Shown here: piece by piece, positions 1-6,377 of the stretch
How positions within the stretch are numbered: the stretch's first letter is position 1
Layout: each line of letters begins with the position of its first letter
DNA from: RGIG6353 sp045531285
GTDB taxonomy: Bacteria; Bacillota; Clostridia; Oscillospirales; SIG627
DNA length: 22,268 nt
Direction: 5' to 3'
Assembly: GCA_045531285.1 (NCBI GenBank)
Contig: JAZSDT010000097.1
Coordinates: 1-22,268, forward strand
Notes under the pieces: model-generated
Databases searched by the model: none
Told to the model about the DNA's origin: nothing
What the model saw: only the letters and a program-made list of their open reading frames with translations
Made by a program: the position numbers and the translations under genes

Positions 1-7
1 AAAAACC

Positions 8-745
8 ATGCAAATGATTGAAATGTTATATGATGAAATTCAGGACGCAGTGGAGCGAAAGGTTCCATTTGTGATTCCTATCGGTACTCTGGAATACCAT
101 GCCCGTCACGCTTCCTGCGGAACCGATACGTTGGTTATTACCGGTTGCCTCAGAGAACTGGAAAAGGAAAAGGAGATTGTTGTTTGTCCTCCTCTCTGGT
201 ACGGTGTTGCTTCCTACGCGGTATGCGGCCCCAAGCCCAGCCATTTCCACGTAGATGAAGATGCTTATGCAAACTATCTTTACTACATATTGAAGTCTAT
301 GATCAATGCAGGTCATAAGAATATATATCTTGTGGCTCATCATCAGACAGAAGGCGCAGGATTGATGCCCATGACAATTGCCTGCCACAAGGCTGCTAAA
401 AAGGTAACTATGGAGTACATGGAAGAAAAGCTCGGAAAGGGCTGGTGGGGCAGTGATGCTTATGCTTCCTATTACGAGGATATGGGCAGTGAGGATGATC
501 CCTTCTCTTACATTAAGGTTATACCCTTGATTGGCGCAGATGCACAGATCAAGTGCGGCGGCTTTGACCATGCAGGCAAATGGGAAACAAGTCTTATGAT
601 GGGAACCTATCCCGAGTTGGTAGATCTTGACCGTTGTGAGCGTAACACAGAATGGTTTGCCGAAAGTGCTAAGGAAGCCAGCGAGGAAACAGGCAAGCAC
701 ATGGTAAATTGCACACTTGAGTGGTTGAGAAAGGTTATCGTGTAA
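8..745 (+). CDS. Creatininase-family amidohydrolase
   Basis: This 245-residue protein matches the creatininase/creatinine amidohydrolase family, metal-dependent cyclic-amide hydrolases of the cytoplasm. The N-terminal metal-binding block is clear (IPIGTLEYHARHASCGTD: Glu29, His31, Asp40). A later HAGKWETS block carries His188 and Glu193. The usual glycine-rich NGHGGN segment is replaced by AHHQTE at about 110-115, so this is a divergent subfamily and the substrate cannot be called creatinine. In Clostridia such proteins often sit among sugar or amidated-metabolite catabolic genes. The ATG at 8 fits the family's usual N-terminus, but ATGs at 14 and 23 are also in frame and no ribosome binding site is visible in the seven bases upstream. 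No in-frame stop precedes it, so a longer N-terminus outside the window is possible. It ends before a strong bidirectional terminator. Confidence 0.85.
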   Translation: MQMIEMLYDEIQDAVERKVPFVIPIGTLEYHARHASCGTDTLVITGCLRELEKEKEIVVCPPLWYGVASYAVCGPKPSHFHVDEDAYANYLYYILKSMINAGHKNIYLVAHHQTEGAGLMPMTIACHKAAKKVTMEYMEEKLGKGWWGSDAYASYYEDMGSEDDPFSYIKVIPLIGADAQIKCGGFDHAGKWETSLMMGTYPELVDLDRCERNTEWFAESAKEASEETGKHMVNCTLEWLRKVIV

Positions 746-823
746 GCGATACGAACCAAGTGAGCCAAAAACGTAATATGATTTGATACAACCGAACAGA
801 GTTTAATTATTTGTTTGAATATA

Positions 824-865
824 AAAAGCACAGGGTTCATCCTTGACGGAGAACCCTGTGTTTTT
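824..865. terminator. Bidirectional intrinsic terminator
   Basis: A perfect 10-bp stem (CACAGGGTTC at 829-838 with GAACCCTGTG at 851-860) is extended by one G-T pair and an A4/T4 stretch, with a 12-nt loop. A T5 run follows on the plus strand and A5 precedes it, giving a T-run on the minus strand as well. It lies between the convergent creatininase-family and GpsA-like genes and can terminate both. Confidence 0.9.
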
Positions 866-944
866 CTATATGCTAGAAAATTGTATTCATTGTATGGAGA
901 TATACAGGCGAGTATTGCTGTTGAAGTCTCCGCTTTATATAGCA

Positions 945-2033
945 TCAGCCGTTGTACTCTGTCTCAAACGTCTTCCACGGAACGTCAATTGTTTTGTTTT
1001 TAAACAGTAACTCATTTATGTGCATAAGCAGAGGGAAATCATTAATGTCAATTTTTCCGAGTGCAGCCAGCTGTTCCACCGCCTTGGCTGTTCTTTCGGT
1101 TATAACTATACCCTCAAGTGTGATTCCGCCCAATTGATCCATTGCTTCGTCGTAGGTGTAGCCCTGACCTAACAGAGTGCCAAGCTTTCTGTTTCTTCCA
1201 CCGAAGACCGTAACGTAAAGGTCGCCGATACCGAGGAAAATATTGCGCTCTGAAGTACCTTGGAAAATATTCAGCAGGAGATACATTTCCTTTGTTGACT
1301 GAGCAAATAAGCCTGCTTGAGAATTATAATGCTCAAATGCTCTGCCTTCTCTTTTGTATGACATACCGACAGCAAGAGCGACACCGAGTGCATAGGCATT
1401 TTTCAAGGCAACGGTACATTCTACACCTCTTACATCTGTGGAAAGGCTTACGTGGTAATAATCTGTTTCAAAGATTTCACGCAACCAACGAAGTGTTTTC
1501 ATATCGGGACCGCAGAAGGTAACTTCTGTGGGGTCTTTGTCAACAAGCTCGTACGAGGTACACGGTCCGCCGACTGCGTATATTTTCAAATCCTTATTTG
1601 TGAAACGTTGCATATATTCCGGATAAGAAATAAGACGCCCCTTGTTTTCTCCGTCGTCTATCATGCCTTTTGAAATTGACAAAAGGGGAATTTCTGCGGG
1701 AAGCTTTGGAATTACGTTGTTGCAGAACCAATCAATACCAAAGGAAGAGACACCGCAAATAATCAGATCCGCACCTTTGATGCATTCTTCCATTTCCTCA
1801 AAATAGTGGAAAGTAACGTTGTCGGAGGTCAAAACAGGCGCATCAACTCCGCTTGTGGGGTTGTTTTTTCTGTATTTTGACAGATTGAGATGCTCTTTTG
1901 TCTTTTGTCCGTGTTCAATTATTTCGTTGTCCAACGGAGAGCCCACCAGACGAATAGTATGTCCGTTTTGTGCTGCCGGAAATGTGATGGCAGTTCCCAT
2001 CATTCCCGAACAAATTACTGTAATTGTTGCCAT
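945..2033 (-). CDS. GpsA-like NAD(P)-dependent glycerol-3-phosphate dehydrogenase family protein
   Basis: A 362-residue member of the NAD(P)+ glycerol-3-phosphate dehydrogenase family, which interconverts dihydroxyacetone phosphate and glycerol 3-phosphate. Family landmarks are an N-terminal Rossmann segment (TVICSGMMGTAI), SKG with the conserved Lys, a GGPCTSYEL segment where GpsA has GPSFA, the catalytic-Lys block ALKNAYALG, and GIGDLYVTVFGGRNRKLG near the C-terminus. The nucleotide loop is CxGxxG rather than GxGxxG and the N-terminal half is diverged, so a specialised paralogue acting on a related polyol phosphate is plausible. I chose the ATG at 2033 because AAAGGA sits about 9 nt upstream; the in-frame ATG at 2051 itself lies in that ribosome binding site. 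A consensus minus-strand promoter (2089-2117) drives it, divergent from the DeoR-type regulator, its likely controller. Confidence 0.85.
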   Translation of the reverse strand: MATITVICSGMMGTAITFPAAQNGHTIRLVGSPLDNEIIEHGQKTKEHLNLSKYRKNNPTSGVDAPVLTSDNVTFHYFEEMEECIKGADLIICGVSSFGIDWFCNNVIPKLPAEIPLLSISKGMIDDGENKGRLISYPEYMQRFTNKDLKIYAVGGPCTSYELVDKDPTEVTFCGPDMKTLRWLREIFETDYYHVSLSTDVRGVECTVALKNAYALGVALAVGMSYKREGRAFEHYNSQAGLFAQSTKEMYLLLNIFQGTSERNIFLGIGDLYVTVFGGRNRKLGTLLGQGYTYDEAMDQLGGITLEGIVITERTAKAVEQLAALGKIDINDFPLLMHINELLFKNKTIDVPWKTFETEYNG

Positions 2034-2058
2034 TTTTGTTATTCCTTTCATAAAATGA

Positions 2059-2087
2059 TTGCAAAATAAGAATCTTTATACTATAAT
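2059..2087 (+). promoter_or_regulatory. Promoter for the DeoR-type regulator
   Basis: TTGCAA (2059-2064), a 17-bp spacer and a perfect TATAAT (2082-2087) face the regulator. The -35 matches consensus at four of six positions. It overlaps the opposing promoter of the GpsA-like gene, so polymerase probably cannot occupy both at once. Confidence 0.6.
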
Positions 2088-2102
2088 GATTATAAATAGT
2101 AT
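2078..2102. promoter_or_regulatory. Inverted repeat spanning both -10 boxes, candidate operator
   Basis: ATACTAT (2078-2084) and ATAGTAT (2096-2102) form perfect 7-bp inverted arms around an 11-bp AT-rich centre that contains parts of both -10 hexamers. A dimeric repressor bound here would silence both divergent promoters. The adjacent DeoR-type protein is the natural candidate; binding is inferred, not seen. Confidence 0.45.
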
Positions 2103-2117
2103 TGCAAGGTTTGTCAA
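2089..2117 (-). promoter_or_regulatory. Consensus sigma-A promoter for the GpsA-like gene
   Basis: On the minus strand TTGACA (2117-2112) and TATAAT (2094-2089) are separated by exactly 17 bp, a perfect match to the housekeeping consensus. Such a strong promoter normally needs repression, which fits the inverted repeat overlapping it. Confidence 0.85.
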
Positions 2118-2183
2118 TTGTTGGCACGAAAGATGAAACTTTTTCACAAAAATCATCAAAGTCTTGCAAGAAATGGGGTAAAA

Positions 2184-2894
2184 ATGTTACAGATTGAACG
2201 TGTTAACCAAATAAGAGCACTTTTGGAACAAACGCCGACACTGAGGATAGGTCAGCTTGCTAAGCTGTTATACGTCAGCGAAGCAACTGTCAGACGCGAC
2301 GTTGACTCTATGGAAAAAGAAGGGCTGCTGAAGCGTGTTTACGGCGGAGTTACTTTAAATAAAGAGGAAATGCCGCTTACTCTACGCAGTTTTCAGCACG
2401 CCGACGAAAAAGATGAAATCGGAAAAAAAGCGGCAGAGCTCGTTAAAGACGGACAGACCATATTTATAGATTCTTCTTCTACTGCTCTCCACATGATGCC
2501 ATATATCAAACACAGAAATAATATGACGGTCATCAGCAACAGTCAAAAGGTTATTGACACACTTGCCTTCACGAACAACCAATTGATTTTGACGGGAGGG
2601 GAGCTTATTCCGAGAAATCTTGCTTACGTAGGGGAGCTTGCTTGTCGGGCTTTGGATATGTATCGCCCTGAGCTTGTGTTTTTTTCCAGTCAGGGAATAG
2701 ACATCGACGGAGAGATAACCGACGTATCCCAAAGCGAGACCGCCCTGCGCCGCGCGGCGATAAAGAGAGGAATACAAACTGTATTTTTGTGTGACAGCAG
2801 TAAAGCGGGACGAATTTACTCTCACCACGTTTGTTACAAAAGCGAAATCACTCAAATCATAACCGACAACAATTTCCCCACGGAATACTTATGA
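2184..2894 (+). CDS. DeoR/GlpR-family transcriptional regulator
   Basis: A 236-residue regulator of the DeoR/GlpR family, whose members usually repress sugar or polyol catabolic genes and sense a phosphorylated intermediate. The N-terminal winged helix-turn-helix is at about residues 5-55, including VSEATVRRDVDSMEKEGLLKR, the DeoR recognition-helix signature followed by the YGG turn. The rest is the DeoR C-terminal sensor domain of the sugar-phosphate isomerase-like fold (DSSSTALHM, TGGELIPRNLAYVG, FLCDSSKAGR). I chose the ATG at 2184, which begins with MLQIERVNQI and is preceded by GGGG; extending to TTG at 2118 adds 22 residues unlike the family. It is divergent from the GpsA-like gene and just upstream of the metallophosphoesterase, so those two genes are its likely targets and it probably autoregulates. 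Confidence 0.92.
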   Translation: MLQIERVNQIRALLEQTPTLRIGQLAKLLYVSEATVRRDVDSMEKEGLLKRVYGGVTLNKEEMPLTLRSFQHADEKDEIGKKAAELVKDGQTIFIDSSSTALHMMPYIKHRNNMTVISNSQKVIDTLAFTNNQLILTGGELIPRNLAYVGELACRALDMYRPELVFFSSQGIDIDGEITDVSQSETALRRAAIKRGIQTVFLCDSSKAGRIYSHHVCYKSEITQIITDNNFPTEYL

Positions 2895-2948
2895 GCCTCA
2901 AGCAGAGACCAACGCACTTGACACAATTATTATAAAACGGAGAGAAAA

Positions 2949-4058
2949 ATGAAAAAGATACTGACTGCTTTTTGTTTTACGGACATACATAATCAGCAAG
3001 CTATGTTGGATTATCCTACCACCATCAGAAAATCACTTATCCAAGCAAATGAGCTTGCGACAGAGGAGTTTGGCTTGGCTGATATTGCCATTGTCGGCGG
3101 TGATAATGTATCGGATTATCCTCATTGGAACAAATCCTGTGCATTGCCGAAGAAAAATTTTCTTGATTTGAAAAAGAAAATGCATGAATGCATTTCAAAA
3201 AGTGCTAAGAATAACAAGGTTATGTACGTTGCGGGTAACAACGATATGATACTGGGTGATATAGGAACAGAGGATAACGAGCCCTATAATACAACCGACT
3301 TTTATGACCTGATGGATAGCTCCTTTGGAAAGCTTGACGAAAACGAAAGGCTTATTCTCACAGCGGAGCACAAGCCAAACGAGCGTTACCTAGGAGCATT
3401 TCATTACGTTGTTAACGGCATTGATTTTATAGGCATCAATATTGACCCGAATACCGCCTTCAATTCTCACGAAGGATATTACAGTAACGAGACGTTGATT
3501 TGGGTGAAGAATAAGCTTGATGAAATTGACCCTGACGGTAAAAAGTGTGTATTTGTTGTAGGACATCTGTCGGCGATATACTACTATAATGACGGTGTAA
3601 TGCGTGAAACTATGATAAACGGAGACCGTTCTTTATTTTACGACGTATTCAGAGGACATCAAAACGCCTTTTATCTTTACGGTCACGTACACGGCGAGAG
3701 GTCTTGCTACAGGGAATGCTCGTCGGGGGCTGTTTTACATATTGACGAGAATAATATGCCTCTGGGAAATAATTTAAATGAATCGGATTCCCGAGGAAAG
3801 AAATATGCCTATTCCTTCGTCCACATGGGAGGACTCAGACCTTTTGGCGCACAGTATTTTGAGAATGACGGAATAGAGGGTTATGGCGGAGAGGGGGACT
3901 TGAAGTATTTTCCGGGCACTGCAACTCCAAAGCTTGCGCAGTTTTTGGTTTTTGAGGTTTATTCCGACCGAGTAGTCTTTCATATCAGGAACACGGGAAG
4001 TCATGAGCTGTATAACAGAAAAGACAAATTAAAAGAGTACACAGTATATTATAGATGA
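2949..4058 (+). CDS. Calcineurin-like metallophosphoesterase
   Basis: A 369-residue phosphoesterase of the calcineurin-like superfamily, which uses a dinuclear metal centre to hydrolyse phosphomono- or diesters. The ordered motifs are present: TDIH (Asp12, His14), GGDN (Asp52, Asn53), AGNND (Asn97), VGHL (His206) and YGHVHGE (His246, His248). The usual GNH(D/E) motif reads GNND, so the catalytic-cage His is Asn98, which may lower activity or shift specificity. No signal peptide or membrane segment is visible, so it acts in the cytoplasm. GGAG lies 6 nt before the ATG. It follows the DeoR-type gene by 54 bp without a convincing promoter, suggesting co-transcription. The substrate is unknown; a sugar phosphate or phosphodiester would fit the context. 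Confidence 0.85.
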   Translation: MKKILTAFCFTDIHNQQAMLDYPTTIRKSLIQANELATEEFGLADIAIVGGDNVSDYPHWNKSCALPKKNFLDLKKKMHECISKSAKNNKVMYVAGNNDMILGDIGTEDNEPYNTTDFYDLMDSSFGKLDENERLILTAEHKPNERYLGAFHYVVNGIDFIGINIDPNTAFNSHEGYYSNETLIWVKNKLDEIDPDGKKCVFVVGHLSAIYYYNDGVMRETMINGDRSLFYDVFRGHQNAFYLYGHVHGERSCYRECSSGAVLHIDENNMPLGNNLNESDSRGKKYAYSFVHMGGLRPFGAQYFENDGIEGYGGEGDLKYFPGTATPKLAQFLVFEVYSDRVVFHIRNTGSHELYNRKDKLKEYTVYYR

Positions 4059-4080
4059 TTCAGAGAAATTTTTGAGTAAA

Positions 4081-4194
4081 TAAAAAAGCGGTCAGCGACC
4101 GCTGGCAATGCTCGCCTATCGTAACCTTTGAATATAACCCTGCAATGAAAAACGGCGAGGTTGATTTAATGCAATTTCCTGGTATATAAAAAAA
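4081..4194 (+). repeat. Copy 1 of dispersed 106-bp hairpin repeat
   Basis: The single unit starts with A6 and a perfect 15-nt hairpin GCGGTC-AGC-GACCGC (4088-4102), then GGCAATGCTCGCCTATC and, after a less conserved middle, ACGGCGAGGTTGATTTAATG followed by CAATTT and TATATAAAAAAA. CTCGCC (4111-4116) can pair with GGCGAG (4154-4159). It lies 22 bp past the metallophosphoesterase stop and just before the promoter of the next gene. The next hairpin seen in other copies is missing here. Related copies are at 13526 and 22113. Confidence 0.9.
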
Positions 4195-4197
4195 GTC

Positions 4198-4226
4198 TTG
4201 CCTTCTAAAAAGAGATATGGTACAAT
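4198..4226 (+). promoter_or_regulatory. Promoter for the DUF4432-kinase-phosphodiesterase operon
   Basis: TTGCCT (4198-4203), a 17-bp spacer and TACAAT (4221-4226) give a good sigma-A match. It starts immediately after repeat copy 1, leaving an untranslated leader of about 30 nt before the ATG at 4264. Confidence 0.7.
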
Positions 4227-4263
4227 TAGGTACAAACAGAATTTTATATAAGCGAGGGATATT

Positions 4264-5337
4264 ATGAACAGAATCAATTTATACAAAGAATTTTTTGTTG
4301 AAAAGGAAAAAACATTTTTTGACGGCGGAACGCTTAAGGCTACTCTTTTCAAGTATTCTACGGGCATTGAAGCTGTTAAGCTTTCAAACGGCAAGGGCTA
4401 CGTAACTCTTTTGCCTTTTGTAGGTCAGCAGGTTTGGGATATGGAGTTTCTCGGACACAATATGGTTATGAAGTCGATTTACGACGAGCCTGAGGTGTGC
4501 TATAATTTTTACGGTGAGAGCTACGGTGCATTCTTGATGCATTGCGGTCTTACCGCTATGGGAAATCCCACAAGTGAGGACACACATCTTCCTCACGGCG
4601 AGCTTCCTATTGCTAAATACAACGAGGCATACATAATCGTTGGTGAAGATGAAAAGGGTAAATACATTTCTCTTGGCGGAAGCTATACCTTCAAGAGAGC
4701 TTTTGAGCACAATTACGAATTCTCACCCGAGTGCAGACTTTACGAGAATGCTTCTACTATCGAAATGCATATAACGTTGACAAACCGCAAGGACCTTCCT
4801 CTTGAGTATTTCTATCTTTGCCATATCAACTACCGTCCTGTTGACGGCGCAAAGCTTTACTATACGGCAAAGCGCGAAAACATTACTGCTCATCACGAGG
4901 TTCCCGAAGGATATCCCGGCGGAGATAAAACAAACGCATACCTTGAAAAGCTTGATAAGGATGCTTCGATTATGGATACAATTGACTCTGCAACACAGAG
5001 CTATGCACCCGAAATTGTGTTTACCTGTAAGTATGACGCCGACGAAAACGGCAACGCGCATACAATGCAGCTTCTTCCCGACGGATATGCGTGCTACGTA
5101 TCACACAAGCCGGGCGAGCTTCCCTTCGGCGTAAGATGGATTGCAAGAACAACAGACGAGGATGCATTGGGTATGGTGCTTCCCGCAACTGCTCAGCATA
5201 TGGGATATTTGTACTGCAAGGAGCACGGTTTGGAAAAATATCTCCAGCCCGGCGAGTCGTTGACATATCATATCACAACAGGCATTCTCTCTCCCGAGGA
5301 TAGCTTGAGTATGAAGAATAAAATCGAATCCATATAA
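4264..5337 (+). CDS. DUF4432 aldose-1-epimerase-like protein
   Basis: A 357-residue protein of the DUF4432 family within the galactose-mutarotase-like fold. Family features include a beta-rich chain, the VGQQVWDMEFLG segment, the MHCGLTAMGNP segment at about residues 93-103 and LPHGELP shortly after, corresponding to the conserved CGL...HG core of DUF4432. Late histidines (TAQHMGYLY) and a PGESLTYHI C-terminal strand also fit. Members are thought to epimerise or bind sugars, but few have been tested, so the substrate is unknown. There is no signal peptide. GAGG precedes the ATG, and its own promoter lies at 4198-4226. It is followed by a PfkB kinase, consistent with an epimerase-then-kinase sugar route. 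A 12-bp hairpin stands directly after the stop. Confidence 0.82.
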   Translation: MNRINLYKEFFVEKEKTFFDGGTLKATLFKYSTGIEAVKLSNGKGYVTLLPFVGQQVWDMEFLGHNMVMKSIYDEPEVCYNFYGESYGAFLMHCGLTAMGNPTSEDTHLPHGELPIAKYNEAYIIVGEDEKGKYISLGGSYTFKRAFEHNYEFSPECRLYENASTIEMHITLTNRKDLPLEYFYLCHINYRPVDGAKLYYTAKRENITAHHEVPEGYPGGDKTNAYLEKLDKDASIMDTIDSATQSYAPEIVFTCKYDADENGNAHTMQLLPDGYACYVSHKPGELPFGVRWIARTTDEDALGMVLPATAQHMGYLYCKEHGLEKYLQPGESLTYHITTGILSPEDSLSMKNKIESI

Positions 5338-5344
5338 ACTTAAT

Positions 5345-5380
5345 GGGCTGTAAAAAACTCAACAGAGCTTTTTACAGCCC
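5345..5380 (+). other. Intergenic 12-bp hairpin inside the operon
   Basis: GGGCTGTAAAAA (5345-5356) pairs perfectly with TTTTTACAGCCC (5369-5380) around a 12-nt loop, seven bases after the DUF4432 stop. No T-tract follows, so it is not a standard intrinsic terminator. It may be a 3'-end stabiliser or processing site that sets unequal expression within the operon. Confidence 0.6.
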
Positions 5381-5456
5381 CCGATTTATGACGGAGGCTC
5401 ATATTTGCAAAAGAGAAATTATGAGCTTTAGAAATACATATGAGGGTGAATGCTTT

Positions 5457-6374
5457 ATGATACTTACAGTTACGGCTAATCCTGCCATGGACGTGGCATA
5501 TTTTGTTAAAAGCTTTAATATGGGCAACGTTCACAGACCAATAAAAACAGTTATGAGCGCGGGAGGCAAGGGGCTGAACGTGGCAAGAGTGGCAAGAGCT
5601 TTGGGAGAGAGAGTTACCGCAATGGGCTTTATAGGCGGCAGTAACGGTAATTTCATCAGAACCGAGGCGGAAAAGCTTGGAATCAGGTGTGCTTTTACGG
5701 AAATTCAAGGCGAAACAAGAAGAAATATCGATATTATTGATGCTAACGGAAATACAGGCGAGCTTCTTGAAACGGGGCCCGAGATAAGCGCACAAGAAGA
5801 AAGCTCCTTTGTGAGAGCTTATTGCGATGAGGTAGATTTTTATGACGTAATTTGTATTTCGGGAAGTCTGCCCGGAGGCTTGAGCGGAGATTTTTATTGC
5901 AAGCTTATAGGTATAGCAAAAGAAAAGGGTAAAAAAGTCATTGTTGATACCAGCCAAAAGACTTTGGAGAGCGTAATAAAGGCAAAGCCTTATATGATAA
6001 AGCCAAACCGCGACGAGCTTACAAGTCTGTTTGGTGAGAAAACAGACGTAAAGGATGCACTTGTAAGGCTGTATAACATGGGGATAGAAGTGCCATTTAC
6101 TACCTTGGGCGGTGACGGTGCGGCGCTTTTTGATGAAAACGAGCTTTATAAATTTGATATACCAAAGATACAGATAAAAAACACCGTAGGTTCAGGCGAC
6201 AGTACGGTTGCGGGCGTGGCGGTGGGGCTCTGCCGAGGAATGCAGCTGCGTGATTGTGTAAGGTTGGGAATGGCATCAGGAATGTCCAATGCACAGTCCG
6301 AGCAATCGGGAGTTGTTTCTTTGGAGGCGGTTGAAAAGTTTTACCGTGAGATTAAAATTGTCAAAGGAGAATAA
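5457..6374 (+). CDS. 1-phosphofructokinase/tagatose-6-phosphate kinase-type PfkB kinase
   Basis: A 305-residue PfkB/ribokinase-superfamily kinase that phosphorylates a sugar phosphate with ATP in the cytoplasm. The start MILTVTANPAMDVAYFV and the first signature GGKGLNVARVARALG (about 36-50) are those of the FruK/LacC branch, as is the second signature NTVGSGDSTVAG with catalytic-base Asp248. The likely product is fructose 1,6-bisphosphate or tagatose 1,6-bisphosphate. The ATG at 5457 is preferred: GAGGGTG lies upstream and the protein then begins exactly like the family, whereas the longer frame from 5343 would start inside the hairpin. No PTS fructose transporter is nearby, so the substrate may come from an intracellular route. 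The next gene starts 3 bp after its stop. Confidence 0.88.
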   Translation: MILTVTANPAMDVAYFVKSFNMGNVHRPIKTVMSAGGKGLNVARVARALGERVTAMGFIGGSNGNFIRTEAEKLGIRCAFTEIQGETRRNIDIIDANGNTGELLETGPEISAQEESSFVRAYCDEVDFYDVICISGSLPGGLSGDFYCKLIGIAKEKGKKVIVDTSQKTLESVIKAKPYMIKPNRDELTSLFGEKTDVKDALVRLYNMGIEVPFTTLGGDGAALFDENELYKFDIPKIQIKNTVGSGDSTVAGVAVGLCRGMQLRDCVRLGMASGMSNAQSEQSGVVSLEAVEKFYREIKIVKGE

Positions 6375-6377
6375 ATT

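Noticed and set aside
26..700. Minus-strand open frame of 224 codons opposite the creatininase gene
   Set aside because: It has no recognisable domain and lies wholly antisense to a gene with conserved motifs.
2918..2936. TTGACA with TATAAA upstream of the metallophosphoesterase
   Set aside because: The spacing is only 7 bp and no -10 lies 16-18 bp after the TTGACA, so it is not a supported promoter.
4081..4194. CRISPR array formed by the 106-bp repeats
   Set aside because: Units are long, mostly conserved throughout rather than repeat plus unique spacer, and dispersed; there are no cas genes.
5343..5456. N-terminal extension of the PfkB kinase
   Set aside because: It would begin inside the hairpin arm, lacks a ribosome binding site, and the family start MILTVTANP lies at 5457 behind GAGGGTG.
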